Source: Schlegelella_A sp038231215
Lineage (GTDB): Bacteria; Pseudomonadota; Gammaproteobacteria; Burkholderiales; Burkholderiaceae_C
DNA: 64,000 nt
Direction: 5' to 3'
Assembly: GCA_038231215.1 (NCBI GenBank)
Contig: JBBRLS010000004.1
Location: 75,496-139,495 of the forward strand
The notes under the pieces were generated by a model that was given only the letters and a program-made list of their open reading frames with translations, was not told the DNA's origin and did no database searches. Below are positions 1-7,900 of this stretch, piece by piece (within the stretch, counting starts at the first letter, position 1; every line of letters starts with the position of its first letter). Position numbers and translations under genes: made by a program.

Positions 1-523
1 CGACGCGCGCTTCGTCGAGACCTACTGGAAGAGCATCGCCGGTCGCATGGTCTACAACACCTTCGACTGGGGCATCCGCGATGCCGATGGCTACTTCTTC
101 ATCCTCGGCCGCACCGACGACGTCATCAACGTCGCCGGCCACCGCCTCGGCACGCGCGAGATCGAGGAGAGCATCTCGAGCCACCCCAACGTCGCCGAGG
201 TCGCCGTCGTCGGCGTCGCCGATGCGCTGAAAGGGCAGGTGGCGATAGCCTTCGTCGTCGCCCGCGACGCGAGCGGGCTCGACGAGCTCGCGGCGTGCCT
301 CAAGCTCGAAGGCGACATCATGAAGACCGTCGACGGGCAGCTTGGCGCGTTGGCGCGGCCGGCGCGCGTGTACTTCGTCACTGCCTTGCCGAAGACGCGC
401 TCGGGAAAGCTGCTGCGCCGTGCCATCCAGGCGATCTGCGAGCGCCGCGACCCCGGTGACCTGACGACGATCGAGGATCCCGCCGCATTGCAGGGCCTGC
501 GCGAGGTCGTCGGCGGAGCCTAG
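1..523 (+). CDS. prpE: Propionate--CoA ligase, C-terminal part (5' end outside window)
   Basis: AMP-forming acyl-CoA ligase that would activate propionate to propionyl-CoA in the cytoplasm. Only the last ~173 residues are present; the open frame runs in from base 2 with no start, so the gene begins upstream. Visible family signatures are the hinge segment FDWGIRDADGYFFILGRTDD, the adjoining INVAGHRLGTREIEE stretch and the C-terminal catalytic-lysine motif LPKTRSGKLLRR. The insertion LKLEGDIMKTVDGQLGALARP between them resembles PrpE more than acetyl-CoA synthetase, which is why propionate is preferred; acetyl-CoA synthetase remains possible because the substrate pocket lies outside the window. 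The S8 peptidase gene follows on the same strand after about 125 bases. Confidence 0.85.
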   Translation, partial: DARFVETYWKSIAGRMVYNTFDWGIRDADGYFFILGRTDDVINVAGHRLGTREIEESISSHPNVAEVAVVGVADALKGQVAIAFVVARDASGLDELAACLKLEGDIMKTVDGQLGALARPARVYFVTALPKTRSGKLLRRAIQAICERRDPGDLTTIEDPAALQGLREVVGGA

Positions 524-648
524 AGGATGAGGGGCCTCTCGGCCACTCATCCCGCCAATCCGCATTTCGTCGCATGGTTGCCGATCGCCGCCGCCGCGGC
601 CACTAGCATCGCGCCTGCTTGTCCACGCGACGCCACCTCCAGACCATC

Positions 649-2481
649 ATGTTCCTCAAAGCCTTCCCGCCGCGTCTCGTTCTGGTCGTCGGCCTCGCCC
701 TGGCCGCCGGCCCCGTCGCCGCACAGACCAGGCCGCGCATCGACAAGGCGGCCGACCTGCCGCGTTTCAGCTATGCCATCTCCGGCAAGGTCGAGGACGT
801 GGTGCGCTCGCCGGAGCGCTTCGCGCCCTTCGCCGCCGCAGTCCGGCGCGACACCGAGAGCGTGCTCGCCGGCTACGACATCCCCGACAAGTCGACGCGG
901 CGCGGCCTGATCAACCTGCTGGCGACGCTCGACTACCTCGACGGCCGCTACGACAGCGCGACGACCCGCATGGCCGAGTTCCGCGCCCTGCAGGACAAGC
1001 CTTCCGACAAGCTGATCGCCGGCCAGCGGCTCAAGGCCATGGCGGCAGCGGCGAAGGCAAACGGCCCGGCGGGCGACACCTACCGGCGCGCCGTCGCCGA
1101 GGCGATCCAGCGCGAGCTCGCGCCGCTGCCCTACGCAACCATCGAGAACGACATCAAGGGCGCCAAGGCCAACGCCGAGCTGATCGGCGAGGCGCTGATC
1201 CTCGGCCAGGTGCGCGAGGTCATGCAGCCCATCGTCGACCAGAGCGGCTCGCTCAGCTCCGACTTCGCGCCTGGCGTCGTCAACGCGCGCTTTGCCCTGA
1301 CCGCCTTCCTGCCGTTGAAGCAGACGATGATCGACACCTACGGCAGCTATCTCGCCGCGCATCAGGTGCAGAAGACCGACATCTGGGCGGCGCGCGACGT
1401 GACGCTGCAGCCCGTGCAGACGCGAGGCCCGGTCGTCATCGGCGTGTGGGACAGCGGCGTCGACACCCAGCTCTTCGGCAACCAGGTGGTCCGCGAGAAC
1501 GGGCAGCCGGCGGTGATCGCGTTCGACAAGTTCAGCCGCTTGTCGACCGGCGAGCTGATGCCGATCCCGGCCGCGAACCAAGGTCACGTCGCCGAGATGA
1601 TGTCGCGCACCAAGGGCTTCTCGGACCTGCGCTCGAACGTCGACAGCAAGGAGGCGAGCGAGGTCAAGAGCTACCTCTCGAGTCTGACCGCCGATCGCTA
1701 CCGGCCGGCCATCGAGGAACTGGGCCTGGCCGGCGACTACTCGCACGGCACGCATGTCGCCGGCATCACGCTGGCCGGCAATCCGGCGGCGCGACTCGTT
1801 GTCGCGCGCATCGAGTTCAGCTACACGCTCAAGCCCGATCCCTGCCCCAGCCGCGAGTTTTCCGAGCGCGACGCGCTGGCCTCGCAAGCCTACGTCGACT
1901 TTTTCAAGCGCCAGCACGTGCGCGTCGTCAACATGAGCTGGGGTGGCAGCGTCGGCGACTTCGAATCCGACCTCGAGAAGTGCGGCATCGGAAAGACGGC
2001 CGACGAGCGCAAGGCGTTGGCGCGCGAATATTTCGAGATCCAGAAGGCATCCTTGACCAAGGCGTTCAGCAGTGCGCCCGAGATCCTCTTCGTCACCGCC
2101 GCCGGCAACAGCAACAACGACGCCAGCTTCGTCGAGTTCGTGCCGAGCGGCATCACCCTGCCCAACCTGATCACGGTCGGCGCCGTCGACAGCGCCGGCG
2201 AGGAAGCGCCCTTCACGAGCTACGGCCCGACCGTCAAGGTGCACGCCAACGGCTACCAGGTCGAGAGCTACCTGCCGGGCGGAAGCCGGGTGCCGATGTC
2301 CGGCACGTCGATGGCGTCGCCGCAGGTCGCCAATCTCGCGGGCAAGCTGCTCGCCGTGAACCCGAAGCTCACGCCGGCCGACCTGATCCGCATCATCGTC
2401 GACACCACCGACCGCTCGGCCGACGGCCGGCGCAACCTCGTCAATCCGAAGAAGGCGATCGCCGCGGCCACCGCGGCCTGA
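649..2481 (+). CDS. Secreted subtilisin-family (S8) serine peptidase
   Basis: Predicted exported endopeptidase of about 610 residues. The ATG at 649 is chosen because it puts a signal peptide (FLKAFPPRL, then a hydrophobic VLVVGLALAAGPVAA core ending before QTRPR) at the N-terminus; a TTG ten codons upstream is open but would precede the signal. The catalytic triad is visible: Asp268 in GVWDSGVD, His366 in SHGTHVAGI and Ser554 in SGTSMASPQVA, with oxyanion Asn487 in TAAGNSNND. About 240 residues lie between the signal peptide and the catalytic domain and match no domain I recognise; they may be a propeptide. The Asp-His distance is about 98 residues against about 32 in subtilisin, so a sizeable insertion sits there. 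No C-terminal anchor is seen. Substrate unknown. Confidence 0.85.
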   Translation: MFLKAFPPRLVLVVGLALAAGPVAAQTRPRIDKAADLPRFSYAISGKVEDVVRSPERFAPFAAAVRRDTESVLAGYDIPDKSTRRGLINLLATLDYLDGRYDSATTRMAEFRALQDKPSDKLIAGQRLKAMAAAAKANGPAGDTYRRAVAEAIQRELAPLPYATIENDIKGAKANAELIGEALILGQVREVMQPIVDQSGSLSSDFAPGVVNARFALTAFLPLKQTMIDTYGSYLAAHQVQKTDIWAARDVTLQPVQTRGPVVIGVWDSGVDTQLFGNQVVRENGQPAVIAFDKFSRLSTGELMPIPAANQGHVAEMMSRTKGFSDLRSNVDSKEASEVKSYLSSLTADRYRPAIEELGLAGDYSHGTHVAGITLAGNPAARLVVARIEFSYTLKPDPCPSREFSERDALASQAYVDFFKRQHVRVVNMSWGGSVGDFESDLEKCGIGKTADERKALAREYFEIQKASLTKAFSSAPEILFVTAAGNSNNDASFVEFVPSGITLPNLITVGAVDSAGEEAPFTSYGPTVKVHANGYQVESYLPGGSRVPMSGTSMASPQVANLAGKLLAVNPKLTPADLIRIIVDTTDRSADGRRNLVNPKKAIAAATAA

Positions 2482-2496
2482 TTGGCACGCCGCTCG

Positions 2497-4173
2497 TCAG
2501 AGCACTTCGGAGGCGAAGTCGGCGAGCCGCGAGCGCTCGCCGCGCGCCAGGGTGACGTGGCCCGAGTGGGCCCAGCCCTTGAAGCGGTCGACCGCGTAGG
2601 TGAGGCCCGACGAGCCTTCGGTGAGGTAGGGCGTGTCGATCTGCGCCAGATTGCCGAGGCAGACGATCTTCGTGCCCGGGCCGGCCCGCGTGATCAGCGT
2701 CTTCATCTGCTTGGGCGTGAGGTTCTGCGCCTCGTCGATGATGACGAACTTGTTGAGGAATGTGCGGCCGCGCATGAAGTTCAGACTCTTGATCTTGATC
2801 TTCGAGCGGACCAGGTCGTTGGTCGCGGCGCGGCCCCATTCGCCGGCGCCGCTGTCGGTCTTGGACAGCACCTCGAGGTTGTCGTCGAGGGCGCCCATCC
2901 AGGGGCCCATCTTCTCTTCCTCGGTGCCGGGCAGAAAGCCGATGTCCTCGCCGACCGGCACGGTGACGCGGGTGACGATGATCTCGGTGTAGCGGCGGTC
3001 GTCCATCACCTGCGCCAGCCCCGAGGCCAGCGACATCAGCGTCTTGCCCGAGCCGGCGGTGCCGGTCAGGGTGATGAAGTCGCAGTCGGGGTCCATCAGC
3101 AGGTTGAAGGCGAAGTTCTGGTCGCGGTTCCTGGCCATCACGCCCCAGACCGAGTTCTTCTGGTGCGTGTAGTCCTTGAGCGTGCGCAGCACGGCCGTCT
3201 TGCCCGTGATCTCGATGACCTTGGCGTAGAGCGACGCGGCGCCCGGCGCCTCGAGGTAGACGAACTGGTTGATGAGAAGCTGCGGAACGATCGGGCCGTT
3301 GATGCGGTAGTAGGTCAGGCCGCTCTGCTGCCAGCTCTCGACGGTCTTGCCGTGCTTGTCCCAGAAGTCGCCGGGCAACTGCAGCACGCCGGTGTAGAGC
3401 AGGTCGCCGTCTTCGAGCGTCTTGTCGTTGAAGTAGTCCTCGGCGGGCAGGCCGAGGGCACGCGCCTTGATGCGCATGTTGATGTCCTTGGACACCAGCA
3501 CGACATCGCGCTCGGGTTGCTGCTCGCCGAGCGCCTTGACGACGCCGAGGATCTGGTTGTCGGCCTTGCCCTGCGGCAATCCCTGCGGCAGGGCGATGTC
3601 GATCAGGTCGGTCTGGAAGAAGAGTTTGCCGCCGGCCTCGCGATGGCCGGTGCGGGCGAGGGCGATGCCCTCGGTGCGCCCGGCGGCGTTGCGCGTCGGC
3701 ATGTTGGCGGCCAGCGCGTCGAGGTCGCGGCTCACCTGGCGGGCGTTGCGCGCCACCTCGGTCATGCCGCGCTTGTGCCCGTCGAGCTCCTCGAGCGTGA
3801 TCATCGGCAGGTAGATGTCGTGCTCTTCGAAGCGGAACAGCGAGGTCGGGTCGTGCATCAGCACATTGGTGTCGAGCACGAACAGCGTCGTCGGTCCGTT
3901 CGCGCGCGGCGCCTTCTTCTCGCGCTCGGGACGAATGGCGTGATGGCCGCTGCGCGTCGGCGCCGGCGCTTGCGTCACGGCCGGCAGCTTCGACTGTGCG
4001 GGCGCGGCCGGCAACGGGATGTCGTTGCTCAGCTCGAGCAGTGCCGGCGCGACCGGTTCGGCCGCGGGTCTGGCGCGCCGCGCGCTTTTGCCCGGCGCCG
4101 CGGCGCCCTGAGACTCGAACTGCTCGCGGCTCAGGAAATCTGCGCGCTTGGCGGGGGGCTTGGGCAGGGGCAT
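2497..4173 (-). CDS. PIN domain-PhoH family ATPase
   Basis: Cytoplasmic protein of 558 residues combining an N-terminal PIN nuclease-like domain with a C-terminal PhoH P-loop ATPase, the architecture of the PhoH2/YlaK group thought to act on RNA. After a Pro/Ala-rich N-terminal ~90 residues, the PIN domain starts at LFVLDTNVLMHDP (first acidic residue, about residue 97) and continues through ITLEELDGHK. The ATPase has Walker A GTAGSGKT near residue 370 and Walker B FVIIDEAQNLTP. Convergent with the S8 peptidase, whose stop is 15 bases away. Bcp lies upstream on the same strand, separated by about 124 bases holding an inverted-repeat element. Target RNA and regulation cannot be read from sequence. 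Confidence 0.88.
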   Translation of the reverse strand: MPLPKPPAKRADFLSREQFESQGAAAPGKSARRARPAAEPVAPALLELSNDIPLPAAPAQSKLPAVTQAPAPTRSGHHAIRPEREKKAPRANGPTTLFVLDTNVLMHDPTSLFRFEEHDIYLPMITLEELDGHKRGMTEVARNARQVSRDLDALAANMPTRNAAGRTEGIALARTGHREAGGKLFFQTDLIDIALPQGLPQGKADNQILGVVKALGEQQPERDVVLVSKDINMRIKARALGLPAEDYFNDKTLEDGDLLYTGVLQLPGDFWDKHGKTVESWQQSGLTYYRINGPIVPQLLINQFVYLEAPGAASLYAKVIEITGKTAVLRTLKDYTHQKNSVWGVMARNRDQNFAFNLLMDPDCDFITLTGTAGSGKTLMSLASGLAQVMDDRRYTEIIVTRVTVPVGEDIGFLPGTEEEKMGPWMGALDDNLEVLSKTDSGAGEWGRAATNDLVRSKIKIKSLNFMRGRTFLNKFVIIDEAQNLTPKQMKTLITRAGPGTKIVCLGNLAQIDTPYLTEGSSGLTYAVDRFKGWAHSGHVTLARGERSRLADFASEVL

Positions 4174-4200
4174 GCGGGAGTGCGGTGGATGCGCCGGAAC

Positions 4201-4264
4201 GTCATCCTGAACGCAGTGAAGGATCTCTGCCGTCGCCGGGATCCTTCGCTTCGCTCAGGATGAC
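4201..4264. repeat. Dispersed inverted-repeat (REP-like) element, copy 1
   Basis: Two imperfect arms, GTCATCCTGAACGCAGTGAA at the left and the inverse TTCGCTTCGCTCAGGATGAC at the right, fold into a long hairpin with GGATC boxes near the loop. The same arms recur near 35.3, 42.9 and 48.1 kb. It lies in the gap between bcp and the PhoH-like gene, so it would be in the transcript if they are co-transcribed. Confidence 0.8.
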
Positions 4265-4297
4265 AGCCCGGGGTGCGGTGCGGGTAGACGGGCCGTT

Positions 4298-4774
4298 TCA
4301 GCCGCTCTTCTTGATCGCCTTGACGGCCTTGAGCACTTCCTCGACGTGGCCGGCGACCGTGAGGCCGCGCCACTCGGCGCGCAGGATGCCGACGCCGTCG
4401 ATGAGGAAGGTGCTGCGCTCGATGCCCTTGACCTTCTTGCCGTACATGATCTTGTTCTTGACCACACCGAACATGTGGCAAAGCTTTTCTTCGGTGTCGG
4501 CGATCAGCTCGAAGGGCAGCTCGAGGTTGGTCTTGAAGCGATCGTGCGACGCCATGTTGTCGCGCGAGACGCCGAACAGGACGGCGCCGGCCTTGACGAA
4601 TTCCTTGTAGTGATCGCGGAACTGCATCGCCTCGGTGGTGCAACCGGGCGTGTTGTCCTTGGGGTAGAAGTAGAGGACGACGATCTTGCCTGCGTAGGCC
4701 TGCGGCGTGAACTTCACTCCTCCGGTCGCGAGCGCTTCAAATTCCGGTACAGGTTTATTGAGTGCAGGCGTCAT
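4298..4774 (-). CDS. bcp: Thioredoxin-dependent peroxiredoxin, Bcp/PrxQ type
   Basis: Cytoplasmic peroxidase of 158 residues reducing H2O2 and organic hydroperoxides with thioredoxin. The thioredoxin-fold core shows YFYPKDNTPGCTTEA, with peroxidatic Cys45. Many Bcp proteins carry the resolving cysteine five residues later, but here that position is Met50. The only other cysteine is Cys99 in KLCHMF, which could resolve; otherwise this is a 1-Cys enzyme. The later segment RSTFLIDGVGILR is typical of the family. A good -10 box lies about 45 bases upstream. Confidence 0.93.
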   Translation of the reverse strand: MTPALNKPVPEFEALATGGVKFTPQAYAGKIVVLYFYPKDNTPGCTTEAMQFRDHYKEFVKAGAVLFGVSRDNMASHDRFKTNLELPFELIADTEEKLCHMFGVVKNKIMYGKKVKGIERSTFLIDGVGILRAEWRGLTVAGHVEEVLKAVKAIKKSG

Positions 4775-4818
4775 GAAGCTCTTGTCATCATCAACCCCGT
4801 TGCGGGGCGTAGCCCACG

Positions 4819-4824
4819 ATTATA
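4819..4824 (-). promoter_or_regulatory. Likely sigma70 -10 box for bcp
   Basis: On the minus strand this reads TATAAT, a perfect -10 hexamer, 45 bases upstream of the bcp ATG. The region 17 bases further up (GCTAAG-like) is a poor -35, so the call rests on the -10 and its position in the short gap before bcp. Confidence 0.5.
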
Positions 4825-4861
4825 GGGCTTGGCAGTGACACTTAGCCCCTGCCCAGGCCGG

Positions 4862-5251
4862 TCAGGCAGGGGCGGGCGCGGTGGCGAAGAGCAGCGCAGC
4901 AACGACCGAACGGCCCTCGGCCACCAACACGTTGTAGGTGCGACAGGCCGCCGCCGTGTCCATGGTCTCCACGCCGATGCACGCGTCGATCAGCGGCCTG
5001 AGCAGTGCGGCGGGCGGAAAGCGAAGTCGCGCGCCGCTGCCGAAGATGACGAGCTCCGGCGCGAGCGCGGCCAGCCGCTCGAAATGGGCCGCGCCCAGCG
5101 CCTCGAATCCCGCGGCCTTCCAGGGCTCGACCGCGCCCGTCCACGGCACGATGACGCTCTCGGTGTATTCGACGCCGTTGACGACGACGCCATCGGGGCC
5201 GTGACGCGCGATCGCGTTCTGGCCTTCGATCCGGTCGGCACGCATCTTCAT
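4862..5251 (-). CDS. Mth938-like domain protein (DUF498 family)
   Basis: Small cytoplasmic protein of about 129 residues resembling the Mth938/DUF498 fold, whose members include mitochondrial NDUFAF3; bacterial function is not settled. Visible are VIVPWTGAVEPW and ELVIFGSGARLRFPP, typical of the family, then CRTYNVLVAEGRSVVAALL. ATG at 5251 is preferred (a second ATG is at 5245); an open frame extends further upstream but would run into the alaA leader. The gene is divergent from alaA. Its stop lies inside a GC-rich 8-bp inverted repeat (4846-4872) without a T-tract. Confidence 0.75.
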   Translation of the reverse strand: MKMRADRIEGQNAIARHGPDGVVVNGVEYTESVIVPWTGAVEPWKAAGFEALGAAHFERLAALAPELVIFGSGARLRFPPAALLRPLIDACIGVETMDTAAACRTYNVLVAEGRSVVAALLFATAPAPA

Positions 5252-5327
5252 GCCCGGATTATCCGTGGGCCGTCCTGCGCGCACCCCTGTGGTCAAATAA
5301 CTGCCCCTTCGTGCCGGAGTCTTTCTC

Positions 5328-6554
5328 GTGCAGTCCCTCTTGAAGTCGAGCAAGCTCGCCAACGTCTGCTACGACATCCGCGGCCCGGTGCTCGAGAAGG
5401 CCCGGCAGATGGAAGAAGAGGGCCAGCACATCATCAAGCTCAACATCGGCAACATCGCCGCGTTCGGGCTCGAGCCGCCCGACGAGATCGTGCAGGACAT
5501 GATCCGCAACCTGCCGAACGCCGCCGGCTACACCGATTCGAAGGGCCTGTTCGCACCACGCAAGGCGATCGTCCACTACACGCAGCAAAAGCACATCAAG
5601 GGTGTGACGATCGACGACGTCTATCTCGGCAACGGCGCCTCCGAGCTGATCACGATGAGCATGAACGCGCTGCTCAACGACGGCGACGAGGTGCTGATCC
5701 CGGCCCCCGACTACCCGCTCTGGACCGCTTCGGTCGCGCTTTCGGGCGGCACGCCGGTGCACTACCTGTGCGACGAGGCGTCGGACTGGATGCCTGACCT
5801 GGCCGACATGGAAGCGAAGGTCACCTCGCGCACGCGCGCGGTCGTCGTCATCAATCCGAACAACCCGACCGGCGCGCTCTATCCGGACGAGGTGCTCGAG
5901 AAGATCGTCGCCCTGGCGCGCCGCCACGGCCTGATCGTCTTCGCCGACGAGATCTACGACAAGACGCTCTACGACGGCTGCGCGCACACCTCGATCGCCT
6001 CGCTCGCCGACGACCTGCTCTTTCTCACCTTCAACGGCCTGTCGAAGAACTACCGCTCGTGCGGTTACCGCGCCGGCTGGATGGTCGTCTCGGGCGAGAA
6101 GCGGCACGCCGCCGACTACATCGAGGGCCTGAACATGCTTGCCTCGATGCGCCTTTGCTCGAACACGCCGGGACAACTCGCGATCCAGACCGCGCTGGGC
6201 GGCTACCAGAGCATCGACGACCTCGTCGCACCGGGCGGGCGCCTGTGCCGGCAGCGCGACCTGGCGCACAAACTGCTGACGGCGATTCCCGGCGTGACCT
6301 GCGTCAAGCCGAAAGCCGCGCTCTACATGTTCCCGAGGCTCGACCCGGCGCTCTATCCGATCGAGGACGATCAGCAATTTGCCTACGAACTGCTCGCCGA
6401 GCAGAAGGTGCTGATCGTCCAGGGCACCGGCTTCAACTGGGTACGGCCCGATCACATCCGCGTCGTTTTCCTGCCCAACTCCGACGACCTGACCGACGCG
6501 ATCGGCCGCATCGCCGCCTTCCTCGACCACTACCGAACGCGGCACTCGCGGTGA
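5328..6554 (+). CDS. alaA: Alanine/valine-type PLP aminotransferase (AlaA/AlaT)
   Basis: Class I aminotransferase of 408 residues, probably making alanine from pyruvate and glutamate. Family marks are LNIGNIAAFGLEPP near the N-terminus, VINPNNPTGALY, FADEIYDKTLYD and the PLP-lysine loop NGLSKNYRSCGYRAGW. AlaA-type genes directly upstream of hom are a familiar betaproteobacterial arrangement, supporting the name. The ATG gives the standard N-terminus. The stop overlaps the hom GTG (GTGA), so translation of the two is likely coupled. Confidence 0.88.
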   Translation: MQSLLKSSKLANVCYDIRGPVLEKARQMEEEGQHIIKLNIGNIAAFGLEPPDEIVQDMIRNLPNAAGYTDSKGLFAPRKAIVHYTQQKHIKGVTIDDVYLGNGASELITMSMNALLNDGDEVLIPAPDYPLWTASVALSGGTPVHYLCDEASDWMPDLADMEAKVTSRTRAVVVINPNNPTGALYPDEVLEKIVALARRHGLIVFADEIYDKTLYDGCAHTSIASLADDLLFLTFNGLSKNYRSCGYRAGWMVVSGEKRHAADYIEGLNMLASMRLCSNTPGQLAIQTALGGYQSIDDLVAPGGRLCRQRDLAHKLLTAIPGVTCVKPKAALYMFPRLDPALYPIEDDQQFAYELLAEQKVLIVQGTGFNWVRPDHIRVVFLPNSDDLTDAIGRIAAFLDHYRTRHSR

Positions 6555-7900
6555 GCACGATGAAACCGATCCAGGTCGGCCTGCTCGGCGCCGGCGTCGT
6601 CGGCAGCGGCACCTTCGTCGTCTTGCGCCGCAACCAGGAAGAGATCCGGCGCCGCGCCGGGCGCGAGATCCGCATCACCCACGTCGCCGACCTCGACACG
6701 GCACGTGCGAAGGCGTTGGTCGGCGACGCGGCCGAAGTGCTGGCCGACGCACGCGCCGTCATCGCCCGGCCCGAGATCGACGTCATCGTCGAGCTGATCG
6801 GCGGCACCGGCGTCGCGAAAGCGCTCGTGCTCGAGGCGATCGCCGCGGGCAAGCATGTGGTCACGGCGAACAAGGCGCTGCTCGCGGTGCACGGCACCGA
6901 AATCTTCGCGGCGGCGCGCGAGCGCGGCGTCGTCGTCGCGTTCGAGGCGGCGGTCGCGGGAGGCATTCCCATCATCAAGGCGCTGCGCGAAGGCCTGACC
7001 GCGAACCGCATCGAATGGATCGCCGGGATCATCAACGGGACGACCAACTTCATCCTCTCGGAGATGCGCGCCAAGGGCATCGATTTCGCGACCGCGCTCG
7101 CCGACGCCCAGCGCCTGGGCTACGCAGAGGCGGATCCGAGCTTCGACATCCACGGCATCGACGCGGCGCACAAGGCGACGCTGGTCTCGGCGATCGCCTT
7201 CGGCGTTCCGGTGCAGTTCGCGAAGGCGCATGTCGAAGGCATCGCCGAGCTGCAGGCCGCCGACATCGCCTACGCCGAGCAGCTCGGCTATCGCATCAAG
7301 CTGCTCGCCATCACCAAGCGGCGCGAGGCGAAGGACGGCGCGCCGGCGGGCATCGAGTTGCGCGTCCATCCGACGCTGGTGCCGGCCACGCGCCTCATCG
7401 CCAACGTCGAGGGCGCAATGAACGCCGTGCTGGTCCAGGGCGACGCGGTCGGCACCACGCTCTACTACGGCAAGGGCGCGGGCGCCGAGCCGACCGCCTC
7501 GGCGGTGATCGCCGACCTCGTCGACCTGGCGCGGCTGGCCACCGCCGACCCGGACCACCGCGTGCCTCATCTCGCGTTCCAGCCCGCCTCGATGCAGAAC
7601 CTCGGCGTGCTGTCGATCGACGAGGTCGTGACCTCGTTCTATCTGCGCCTGCAGGTGGCCGACATCGCCGGCGTGCTGGCGCGCGTCACCGGCATCCTTG
7701 CCGATCACGACATCTCCATCGACGCGTTGCTGCAGCGGCCGGCCCAGATCGGCGCGCACGAAGGCGCGGCGCGCACCGACGTCATCATCCTCACGCACGA
7801 CACGGTCGAAGGCCGGATGACGAAGGCGATCGCAGCGATGCAGGCCTTGCCGACGGTGCTCGCGAAGATCGTGCGCATCCGCAAGGAAGACCTGGGTTGA
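6551..7900 (+). CDS. hom: Homoserine dehydrogenase
   Basis: NAD(P)H-dependent reduction of aspartate semialdehyde to homoserine, the branch point to threonine and methionine. The N-terminal Rossmann motif is GLLGAGVVGSGTF; the catalytic domain has GIINGTTNFILSEM and YAEADPSFDIHGIDAAHK. A C-terminal ACT regulatory domain (roughly residues 355-430, starting YLRLQVADIAGVLARVTGIL) suggests feedback control by threonine. Start is GTG 6551, overlapping the alaA stop, or ATG 6560 three codons later; neither has a clear ribosome-binding site. About 449 residues, normal for the monofunctional enzyme. Confidence 0.95.
   Translation: MSTMKPIQVGLLGAGVVGSGTFVVLRRNQEEIRRRAGREIRITHVADLDTARAKALVGDAAEVLADARAVIARPEIDVIVELIGGTGVAKALVLEAIAAGKHVVTANKALLAVHGTEIFAAARERGVVVAFEAAVAGGIPIIKALREGLTANRIEWIAGIINGTTNFILSEMRAKGIDFATALADAQRLGYAEADPSFDIHGIDAAHKATLVSAIAFGVPVQFAKAHVEGIAELQAADIAYAEQLGYRIKLLAITKRREAKDGAPAGIELRVHPTLVPATRLIANVEGAMNAVLVQGDAVGTTLYYGKGAGAEPTASAVIADLVDLARLATADPDHRVPHLAFQPASMQNLGVLSIDEVVTSFYLRLQVADIAGVLARVTGILADHDISIDALLQRPAQIGAHEGAARTDVIILTHDTVEGRMTKAIAAMQALPTVLAKIVRIRKEDLG

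Noticed and set aside
547..2244. Long open frame antisense to the S8 peptidase
   Set aside because: High-GC codon shadow with low-complexity Arg/Ala/Asp composition; the plus-strand gene has an intact triad and signal peptide.
4846..4872. Perfect 8-bp GC hairpin (CCCCTGCC/GGCAGGGG) as terminator of the Mth938-like gene
   Set aside because: The stop codon lies inside the loop and no T-rich run follows; kept only as a remark.
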